A stretch of DNA of 9,803 nt, taken from Candidatus Micrarchaeaceae archaeon (GTDB lineage Archaea > Micrarchaeota > Micrarchaeia > Micrarchaeales > Micrarchaeaceae). The notes below the pieces were generated by a model. It saw only the letters and a list, made by a program, of their open reading frames with translations. It did no database searches and had not been told where the DNA came from. Below, one piece after another: positions 1 to 5,100 of the stretch; positions within the stretch are counted from its first letter, which is position 1; each line of letters begins with the position of its first letter. The position numbers were made by a program, and so were the translations under genes. The stretch spans positions 1-9,803 of the forward strand of contig DAIDAQ010000068.1 of assembly GCA_027310535.1 (NCBI GenBank). The letters are read 5' to 3'.

Positions 1-191
1 GTTATAAGCCATTTGAATACCTCGGGCACGAAGCCCATCACCACCGCAAATAGGAGAGTGGTGAATAACTTAAATCTGCCAAAGTTTACCCCGTGAACAG
101 CATAAGCAACTATTGGGATTATAATGAGGAGAGAAATCGGGGATTCAAAGGAATAAGACCAAAAGATGCCTATAATACTAAGTGCCAACAC
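1..191 (-). CDS. N-terminal part of a multi-pass membrane protein, truncated by window edge
   Basis: An open minus-strand frame of 63 codons runs from a GTG at 191-189 off the left edge without a stop. The product is strongly hydrophobic, with only about five charged residues (E16, R39, K41, E57, K60). It shows three likely membrane segments, roughly residues 1-12, 18-33 (ISLLIIIPIVAYAV) and 42-56 (LFTTLLFAVVMGFVP). No ATG is available. GTG 191 is preferred because an AAAGG sequence lies 9 nt upstream; TTG at 188 is an alternative. The frame stays open upstream into the tRNA gene, so the start is uncertain. It lies 24 nt downstream of tRNA-Pro on the same strand and may be cotranscribed with it. 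I do not recognise the family. An open frame of this length could arise by chance, but the patterned hydrophobicity argues for a real gene. Confidence 0.5.
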   Translation of the reverse strand, partial: MLALSIIGIFWSYSFESPISLLIIIPIVAYAVHGVNFGRFKLFTTLLFAVVMGFVPEVFKWLI

Positions 192-215
192 AACGAGTAG
201 CCTTTCAGAGGAGTA

Positions 216-288
216 TGGGGAGCAGGAGATTTGAACTCCTATTACCAGCGCCCAAGGCTGGCAGTCTGCCAGGTTAGCGTAGCTCCCC
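216..288 (-). tRNA. tRNA-Pro (anticodon UGG)
   Basis: The 73-nt minus-strand sequence folds as a tRNA. The acceptor stem GGGGAGC/GCTCCCC pairs 7 of 7, the anticodon stem CCAGC/GCTGG pairs 5 of 5 around loop CTTGGGC, and the T stem AGGAG/CTCCT pairs 5 of 5 around TTCAAAT. The anticodon is TGG, decoding proline CCN codons, mainly CCA and CCG. The variable region is 4 nt (TAAT), the discriminator base is A, and no 3' CCA is encoded. No intron is visible in the anticodon loop. The D arm is unusual: it keeps the GG of the D loop (AACCTGGCA) but its stem pairs poorly, with two mismatches in the standard alignment, or one C-C mismatch if nucleotide 26 is absent. The excellent pairing elsewhere argues for a functional tRNA. 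Confidence 0.9.
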
Positions 289-296
289 ATGGAAAC

Positions 297-304
297 TTTA
301 ATAA
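297..304 (+). promoter_or_regulatory. TATA-like box of rfcS
   Basis: TTTAATAA is centred about 50 nt upstream of the rfcS ATG. A start site about 26 bp downstream would leave a leader of roughly 24 nt. The spacing fits an archaeal TBP site, but the match is only moderate. Confidence 0.4.
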
Positions 305-320
305 CTATGCGCTGCAAAGA

Positions 321-329
321 TAGTTAAAG
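321..329 (-). promoter_or_regulatory. Possible TATA-like box of tRNA-Pro
   Basis: On the minus strand this reads CTTTAACTA, 33-41 nt upstream of the mature tRNA 5' end. That is a reasonable distance for transcription starting a few nucleotides before the tRNA. The tRNA and rfcS diverge, so their promoters must share this 62-nt spacer. The match is weak and the call rests mainly on position. Confidence 0.25.
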
Positions 330-350
330 AATGCTTTTTGTGGGGTTAAG

Positions 351-1307
351 ATGCAAACGTTGGACCTGCCGTGGACCGAGAAGTACCGCCCAAAGAAGCT
401 TGGTGAGGTTATCGGGCAGCCACTTATAATAGATAGACTGAAGGCGTTCGTCAAGAACAAGAACTTCCCAAATATGATATTTGCCGGACCAGCAGGCGTT
501 GGCAAGACGACCTGTGCTGTTGCCATGGCAAACGACCTTTACAACGGCGAGCTTGTAGGTGCATTCCAGGAGCTGAACGCAAGCGACAGCAGGGGTATAG
601 ATGTAATAAGGGGGGAGGTCAAGGAGTTTGCAAAGACGATTTCAATAGCCGACGTGCCGATAAAGATAATTTTCCTCGATGAGGCGGATGCACTCACATC
701 AGATGCGCAGCATGCTCTAAGAAGAACGATGGAGAGGTTCTCTGCACAGACACGGTTCATTTTCAGCGCAAATTATCCGAGCAAACTGATAGAGCCGATA
801 CAGAGCAGATGCATAGTATTCAGGTTCAAGCAACTCACTGAAGAGGATATGCGTGCCTATGTCAAGCGGATCGCGAAAGGGGAGGTGCTCGAGGTCGATG
901 ACAAGGCGATTGAGGCGCTCATCTATGTGAGCGACGGTGATCTGAGAAAACTGACGAACGTGCTCCAGAGCTGTGCGTTGCAGGACACAATGATAAAGGA
1001 GAGCGATGTCTATACTGTGGCTGCCCGTGCCAGACCGAAAGAGATAGCTTCCATGCTTAGGTTTGCAATGGACGGCGACTTCAAGACAGCGAAGAACGAC
1101 CTTGATGTGCTGCTCATAAGGCATGGGATGAACGCAGAGGATGTGCTGCTCCAGTGCTACAGGGAGGTCCAGAACCTAAATATAGACGAGAAAAAGAAGC
1201 TGAAAGCCATTTCTGTCTTTGGGGAGGCAAACTTCCGTATAGTGGAAGGGGCGAACGAGCGCATACAGATGGAGGCGATGCTGGCAAACTTAGCATTGCT
1301 GGGCTGA
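351..1307 (+). CDS. rfcS: Replication factor C small subunit (clamp loader ATPase)
   Basis: This 318-residue AAA+ protein is the small subunit of the archaeal clamp loader. With the large subunit RfcL it opens PCNA and places it on primed DNA, using ATP. Near the N-terminus, WTEKYRPKKLGEVIGQ (8-23) is the RFC family signature. The Walker A motif is GPAGVGKTT (46-54) and Walker B ends in DEAD (110-113). Sensor 1 lies in the SANYPSKLIEPIQS stretch (139-152) and is followed by the SRC motif (152-154), whose Arg acts in trans on a neighbouring ATP. The rest is the lid and the C-terminal collar domain. Length is typical (about 320). The ATG follows a weak GGGG-containing leader. No rfcL is in view. 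The next gene begins 17 nt after the stop, suggesting one transcript. Confidence 0.97.
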   Translation: MQTLDLPWTEKYRPKKLGEVIGQPLIIDRLKAFVKNKNFPNMIFAGPAGVGKTTCAVAMANDLYNGELVGAFQELNASDSRGIDVIRGEVKEFAKTISIADVPIKIIFLDEADALTSDAQHALRRTMERFSAQTRFIFSANYPSKLIEPIQSRCIVFRFKQLTEEDMRAYVKRIAKGEVLEVDDKAIEALIYVSDGDLRKLTNVLQSCALQDTMIKESDVYTVAARARPKEIASMLRFAMDGDFKTAKNDLDVLLIRHGMNAEDVLLQCYREVQNLNIDEKKKLKAISVFGEANFRIVEGANERIQMEAMLANLALLG

Positions 1308-1324
1308 TAGCAACCAGTGGTTAC

Positions 1325-1915
1325 ATGGATCCAATAATACTGTCTCAATCCGGTTTATACCTATTCTATGGCACCCTCTTTCTATGGGCGATGAGCGAGA
1401 TAATTGGAGGAAAGATCATACCACACATAAGGCGAAGAGGGGCTGTGGTTAAGAAAAGAAATTACGGCTCAAATATAGTAATAGGGATCTCATGGATTGC
1501 AATCATCCTGTTGAGCCTGTGGATGACTCACGCAAGTTTGCTACCGCTACCTGGCTGGTCCTTCTACACTGGAATATTACTCATATTTGCTGGGATTGGA
1601 ATCAGGCAGTGGGCCATATATGTACTTGGAAGGTACTTCTCTCCTGTCATAGGCACGCAGAGGAACCAGAAGGTGGTGGATACTGGGCCATACAGGCTTG
1701 TAAGGCACCCCTCTTATACCGGGCTCTTTATCATAGCGATAGGGCTTGGCTTGGCAACGCAGTCAATGGCAGTGTTGGTCCTGATTATTGCTGTATTTGC
1801 TGCAGCATTCAGTTACAGAATTGCGGTTGAGGAGCAGATGCTACTCTCCCAGTTGGGCAGGGGCTACGCTTTGTACATGAAGCGGACGAAGAGGTTGGTG
1901 CCGTTTGTAGTGTGA
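1325..1915 (+). CDS. Isoprenylcysteine carboxyl methyltransferase (ICMT)-like membrane protein
   Basis: This 196-residue integral membrane protein belongs to the ICMT/phospholipid methyltransferase superfamily. Those enzymes transfer a methyl group from S-adenosylmethionine to a membrane-embedded acceptor. Likely membrane segments are about 10-28, 50-68, 78-100 and a hairpin at 132-165. The signature lies at 121-133 (GPYRLVRHPSYTG), with the RHPxY cofactor-binding motif at 127-131. It is followed by the paired glutamates E169/E170 and a C-terminal GxxYxxYxxRTxRLVP-type ending, as in archaeal and bacterial ICMT-like proteins. The frame also continues upstream inside rfcS, but that extension shows no family similarity. 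The ATG at 1325, just after rfcS ends, gives a natural hydrophobic N-terminus. Cotranscription with rfcS is likely. The true substrate (prenylated protein, lipid or quinone-type compound) cannot be read from sequence. Confidence 0.85.
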   Translation: MDPIILSQSGLYLFYGTLFLWAMSEIIGGKIIPHIRRRGAVVKKRNYGSNIVIGISWIAIILLSLWMTHASLLPLPGWSFYTGILLIFAGIGIRQWAIYVLGRYFSPVIGTQRNQKVVDTGPYRLVRHPSYTGLFIIAIGLGLATQSMAVLVLIIAVFAAAFSYRIAVEEQMLLSQLGRGYALYMKRTKRLVPFVV

Positions 1916-2031
1916 GCTAATTGATTGCTCTCTTGAATTTTGCGACCTCTATCTTTCATGATGCACAATTTCAGAGGGTCTCTTCTTAGCATCTTTTTCT
2001 GCGCTGTGAGTACTGCTGCCCTTGAAAGATC
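1916..2031. other. Spacer between convergent genes; weak oligo-T terminator
   Basis: These 116 nt separate two convergent genes. I see no conserved reading frame, tRNA or strong inverted repeat. A T5 run at 1994-1998, inside a pyrimidine-rich stretch starting near 1978, could act as an intrinsic archaeal terminator for the rfcS transcript. No equally clear T run serves the opposite strand. Confidence 0.35.
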
Positions 2032-2724
2032 TCACCTGAGTGTGAATGTTATCTCTAATGGACCGGCGTAGCTTATCTCTGGCGCCTGTATGAAGAAGTC
2101 AGCGATGAAGCTGTTCGGGTCGTCTATTCTGAAAGGCGGCTTTGGCTGCGAGCTAGCTAACTTGAACGGGGCATTGAGAGACGCACCCATTACTTCATCG
2201 CCGTAGCTTAGCGCCTTGTAAAGCTGCACACTGTTCTTGAAGATGTGGTTCCCTTTGACACTCATGATGATCCCGGAGTTTTCAACTTCAACCTTTCTTC
2301 CCTTTGCTATGAGAATTACCTTGTTTATCTCTATCTTGACGATTCCATCGTCGTCCTGCACGAGCCTGACTGTCATCGGGCCAGAGTAGTTGCCTTCAGG
2401 TGCCCTTACCCTCAGCCTTAATTCTAACCTCTCGTTTGTTTTCACTGAAAAGGGGGGCTTCGGCTCCACATCGGCAAGCTCGAACGGCTTGTCCACGCTT
2501 ATGCTGTTTATCTTCACTGTAGTGTCTGCGAACCTGAACGTGTTCTCAGGCAGGTTCTGTATCGCAGAACTGTTGTCAAAAGGTATCTTTACATCAAAGA
2601 GCCTCTCCTTTGCCCTGAGCCCGGCAAGGCTGTGGAACGTGCCGCCCCACATTACATTTACGTTCGTTACTGTTGTCGCGCTGTTCGGATCGCTCTTTCC
2701 AAGCAACTTTCCAAAAATTCCCAT
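2032..2724 (-). CDS. Unknown protein with two copies of a beta-rich domain
   Basis: I do not recognise a family in this 230-residue protein. It contains an internal duplication. Copy 1 (about 66-122) has the pattern PFELA...PKPPF (80-92), then APE..Y.GP (108-116). Copy 2 (about 166-230) repeats it as PFKLA...PKPPF (186-198), then APE..Y.GP (214-222). Each copy ends in alternating hydrophobic residues, suggesting beta strands of a sandwich fold. The N-terminus (MGIFGKLLGK) is short, basic and possibly amphipathic; there is no convincing signal peptide, membrane helix or cysteine motif. The copies flank a linker rich in V/I/K/E (about 123-160). Its own TATA box lies upstream, and GTGAG 4 nt before the ATG may aid ribosome binding. 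It follows MEMO on the same strand after 63 nt. A scaffold or ligand-binding role is possible but unproven. Confidence 0.85.
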   Translation of the reverse strand: MGIFGKLLGKSDPNSATTVTNVNVMWGGTFHSLAGLRAKERLFDVKIPFDNSSAIQNLPENTFRFADTTVKINSISVDKPFELADVEPKPPFSVKTNERLELRLRVRAPEGNYSGPMTVRLVQDDDGIVKIEINKVILIAKGRKVEVENSGIIMSVKGNHIFKNSVQLYKALSYGDEVMGASLNAPFKLASSQPKPPFRIDDPNSFIADFFIQAPEISYAGPLEITFTLR

Positions 2725-2760
2725 GTTCTCACAGTCAGGTAAGTGTATGTGCCATAGCGC

Positions 2761-2770
2761 ATATTTATAG
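2761..2770 (-). promoter_or_regulatory. TATA box of the duplicated-domain gene
   Basis: The minus strand reads CTATAAATAT here, a very good archaeal TATA box, 37-46 nt upstream of the ATG at 2724. A start site about 26 bp downstream gives a leader of about 15 nt. It sits in the 63-nt gap after MEMO, so the downstream gene has its own promoter even though the two share a strand. Confidence 0.65.
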
Positions 2771-2787
2771 CATCTTGCCAGATCCCT

Positions 2788-3627
2788 TCATGTGAATGCA
2801 AAGGACGCGTAGTCAACGACACTGCCTGTCTCTCCTGTCACTTCCCCGGAGTTTGAGCTGTGCAGCAGTATGCCCTGCCTTGCGCCTTTGCCCACTGCAT
2901 ACATTGCGGCTACTGTTACCGGGCCATAGCCGCAGGTGCTGTCCTGTATTTCATGCACCCTCCTGTTGAATGCGACGTAATCCAGCGATTGCAGCAGCGC
3001 AAATAGTTCACTATCCTTCCTCTTCCCGGTCTCTGCTGGCTCGTAATGGTTGAAGTCAGAGGATGCCAGCACTGCAACCATCCTTTTTGTCGCCGCAGCG
3101 GCCCTGCCTATTGCCACTGCGAGGTCCATGCATGCCTCGATGCTCTGATCACCCATACAGATGAAGACATATCTCTTTGCTATGCCTTCGTGCAGCAGGA
3201 ACGGCACCTGCACCTCTACCGAATGTTCGCCGTAATGGGCGGTCTCGTCCTGCTCAGCGAACTTTGATTCCTTGCAGACCGCGCCGGCGAGCTCTGTGTC
3301 AGTCTCGGCGGTCCCAACTGATGTTTCCCAATCTATCATTGAGACAGACATAGGAGATCCTATGCTCGTGTGGTTCGGCCCGATGGCTATTACATCGTCT
3401 ATCGCCCCGTGGTTCTTGTTGAGCTTCATCGCGGCGAAGGTGTGTGCCGCAGTCCTTCCAGAATACTGGTAGCCGGCATGCGGCGCAACATATGCAATGG
3501 CTTCGGTGACATCAACATTGACCTTCGCCATGTCCATCAGCCTCTCGAGTGTGAACTCAACCTTTGCCTTTCCTCTCGGGTAGAAGCTGCCCTCGAAGGC
3601 CGCCTTTCTTGCCTGCATGCCTCTCAC
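2788..3627 (-). CDS. MEMO-family protein (AmmeMemoRadiSam system protein B)
   Basis: This 279-residue protein belongs to the MEMO family, found in all domains of life and structurally related to class III extradiol dioxygenases. The N-terminus matches the family (AAFEGSFYP, 9-17). The metal-site residues can be placed: H50 in APHAGYQYSG, H86 in IGPNHTS, D191 and H194 in SSDFNHY, and C232 in STCGYGP. They correspond to H49, H81, D189, H192 and C244 of human MEMO1, where His and Cys residues bind metal. In many prokaryotes the gene sits with AMMECR1 and a radical-SAM gene (the AmmeMemoRadiSam set), but neither is here. The biochemical role remains unsettled. The GTG at 3627 is chosen because a TATA box lies about 26 bp upstream, implying a leaderless mRNA; ATG at 3618 is the alternative. 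Confidence 0.95.
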   Translation of the reverse strand: MRGMQARKAAFEGSFYPRGKAKVEFTLERLMDMAKVNVDVTEAIAYVAPHAGYQYSGRTAAHTFAAMKLNKNHGAIDDVIAIGPNHTSIGSPMSVSMIDWETSVGTAETDTELAGAVCKESKFAEQDETAHYGEHSVEVQVPFLLHEGIAKRYVFICMGDQSIEACMDLAVAIGRAAAATKRMVAVLASSDFNHYEPAETGKRKDSELFALLQSLDYVAFNRRVHEIQDSTCGYGPVTVAAMYAVGKGARQGILLHSSNSGEVTGETGSVVDYASFAFT

Positions 3628-3650
3628 GAGGCCCTATTGGCATTGCAAGC

Positions 3651-3656
3651 TTAAAA
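3651..3656 (-). promoter_or_regulatory. TATA box of the MEMO gene; likely leaderless start
   Basis: The minus strand reads GCTTTTAAGC, with TTTTAA centred about 26 nt upstream of the GTG at 3627. Archaeal transcription begins about 25 bp from the TATA centre, so the mRNA probably starts at or next to the GTG. Confidence 0.45.
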
Positions 3657-3807
3657 GCCCCTGTCCCGCATGGTGTGAAGTAGTGGATGGTGTCGGGCGG
3701 TTTTCCCGCCCCGCACTGGGATTGAGGGATGCATCCCAAGGCGTGGCCCCGTGCTTCCCATGCCAACTAATAATATAAAACTCAATGCCATACTATAGAG
3801 TGGTGCC
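3657..3807. other. GC-rich structured spacer between divergent promoters
   Basis: The spacer between MEMO (-) and the Y-family polymerase (+) is GC-rich and rich in inverted repeats. A perfect 6-bp hairpin pairs GGGCGG (3695-3700) with CCGCCC (3706-3711). GGGATGCATCCC (3726-3737) is a perfect 12-bp palindrome, and its 3' half can instead pair with TGGGAT at 3717-3722. GCAC (3713-3716) can close against GTGC (3751-3754). No tRNA, C/D box set or plausible protein frame fits. It could be regulatory DNA or a small structured RNA. A minus-strand reading of the TATA element near 3768-3780 would start transcription near 3750, at the edge of this structure. Confidence 0.4.
3771..3780 (+). promoter_or_regulatory. 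TATA box of the Y-family polymerase gene
   Basis: TAATATAAAA lies 28-37 nt before the GTG start at 3808, which predicts a start site near 3802 and an almost leaderless mRNA. Read on the minus strand the same bases give TTTTATATTA, also a fair TATA box, so the element may fire both ways. Confidence 0.55.
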
Positions 3808-4857
3808 GTGGCCGTCATTTACATAGACATGGATTGCTTCTTTGCTGCATGTGAGGAACTGCGCAACCCGAAGCTCAAGGGCAAGCCGTTCATAGTAGGC
3901 ACGCACACGGAAAGGGAGAAGTTCAGGGGTGTTGTCCAGACATGCAGTTACGAGGCAAGGAAGTATGGAATTAGGAGCGCAATGCCTGTCACGAGGGCGT
4001 TTGGGCTCTGCCAGGAGCTCGTTTATGTGCCTGACGACTTCAAGTACTATGAAGAAATGAGCAAGAGGGTGATGGACCTAGTCAAGGGCCAAGGCTTCCC
4101 GGTCGAGCAGGACAGCATCGACGAGGCCGCCATTGATACTGGAAGCGGCAGCTATGAGGAAGCAAGGAGGATAGGTGAAAGGATAAAGGCAGGCATCAAC
4201 TCGGGAATAGGCCTTCCGTGCACGGTGGGCATAAGCTACGGCAAGTACCTGGCGAAGATGGCATGCGATGCATCGAAGCCAAACGGCTTCGGGATCGTCA
4301 AAGAGGAGGGTATACACAGCTTCCTTGGAGAAAAGCCTGTTGGGAAGCTGCCAGGCGTAGGGGAAAGGACAGAGTCGAAACTGAGGTCAATGGGGATAGA
4401 GACCATAGGCCAGCTCGCCAGGGCGAACCCTGTTATCCTGATGGGCAAGCTTGGCTCCGCAGCGGCAGAGATTCAGCAGCTTGCGAACGGCATCGATGAC
4501 AGCAGGGTTGTAGCCAGCGAGGAGACGCTCTCGATAGGTAGGCAGAAGACGCTCTCTTATGAGACAACGGATATGCGGATCATTGGGAGGCAGCTGAAGG
4601 AGCTTAGCAGCGAAGTCGCAAAGGAGGCATCTTTGAAGGGTTTCAGGTTCAAGAACGTTGGTGTGATGGTGAGGTACTCTGATTTTACGCAACTCACAAA
4701 GAGCACGAATGCAAGGCATTACTCATCGTCTGGCGACGATATATACAAAGAGGCGCTTGCCCTGGTGAAGGGGCTTGTAAGCGAAAAGAAGGTCAGGAAG
4801 GTTGGGGTGAGGGTCTCAGCGCTGCTCTCTATAAAGGGGCAGAGGGCGCTGTTCTAG
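3808..4857 (+). CDS. dinB: Y-family DNA polymerase IV (DinB/Dpo4 type)
   Basis: This 349-residue translesion polymerase copies past damaged bases with low fidelity. Palm, finger, thumb and little-finger domains are all present. Catalytic acids fall at the same numbers as in Sulfolobus Dpo4: D7 (YIDMD), D105 and E106 (SIDEA, 103-107). Y48 and R51 (SYEAR), which contact the incoming nucleotide, and K157 (SKPNG) are kept. F12 is the steric gate against ribonucleotides. A helix-hairpin-helix-like KLPGVGERTESKL (180-192) marks the thumb, and the little finger spans about 240-341. The position after SIDEA that is usually Tyr or Phe is Ala (A108). The protein ends exactly in QRALF, resembling a short clamp-binding (PIP/QxxLF) tail. 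The start is GTG, in the correct place for the MAVIYIDMDCFF strand. Confidence 0.97.
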   Translation: MAVIYIDMDCFFAACEELRNPKLKGKPFIVGTHTEREKFRGVVQTCSYEARKYGIRSAMPVTRAFGLCQELVYVPDDFKYYEEMSKRVMDLVKGQGFPVEQDSIDEAAIDTGSGSYEEARRIGERIKAGINSGIGLPCTVGISYGKYLAKMACDASKPNGFGIVKEEGIHSFLGEKPVGKLPGVGERTESKLRSMGIETIGQLARANPVILMGKLGSAAAEIQQLANGIDDSRVVASEETLSIGRQKTLSYETTDMRIIGRQLKELSSEVAKEASLKGFRFKNVGVMVRYSDFTQLTKSTNARHYSSSGDDIYKEALALVKGLVSEKKVRKVGVRVSALLSIKGQRALF

Positions 4858-5095
4858 GCCTTCCTGCCGCCGAACAGCAGGATTCTGCATTTGATGATCC
4901 TGTTGTTGCCGCGCGCGGCAATCTCACTCCCATAAACCCCACTTATGATCTTCTCGCATCATTCTCTGATTTGAAGCAGAAATTCGTGCTTATCCCTCCC
5001 GTCTCAAATGCCTCTCCTAACGGCCAGTCACTGTAGGCCCAAACCGTTTCAGGATGTTGTGTAGCTGCTCTCTCGAGTTGTCGGTTCCTGTGCAC
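4854..5095 (-). pseudogene. Frameshifted small gene (about 80 codons) downstream of thioredoxin reductase
   Basis: The spacer between the polymerase and trxB carries two minus-strand frames that together fill it. From GTG 5095, 5 nt after the trxB stop, a frame of 50 codons runs to TAA (4945-4943) and includes PLGEAFETGGISTNFCFKSE. The other frame starts at about 4960 and reads EKIISGVYGSEIAARG, then NNRIIKCRILLFGGRKA, ending at TAG (4856-4854). The two join near SENDA/EKII if one base is restored, giving an 80-residue protein. The TAG overlaps the polymerase TAG tail to tail (CTAG), as expected for a real compact gene. The first 20-30 codons are less certain, because the trxB frame read past its stop (SREQLHNILKRFGPTVTGR) also looks plausible. 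I do not recognise the family. It may be a decaying gene, a programmed frameshift or a one-base sequencing error. Confidence 0.5.
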
Positions 5096-5100
5096 CCCTG

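Noticed and set aside
1154..1324. N-terminal extension of the ICMT-like protein inside rfcS
   Set aside because: The 57 extra codons overlap rfcS in another frame, are hydrophilic and match nothing in the family; ATG 1325 gives the expected membrane N-terminus.
1960..2010. C/D-box small RNA in the convergent spacer
   Set aside because: An ATGATG sequence resembles a C box, but no paired D and D'/C' boxes occur at proper distance.
3557..3766. Minus-strand 69-codon frame overlapping the MEMO start and spacer
   Set aside because: It is out of frame with MEMO, spans the predicted MEMO promoter and shows no recognisable domain.
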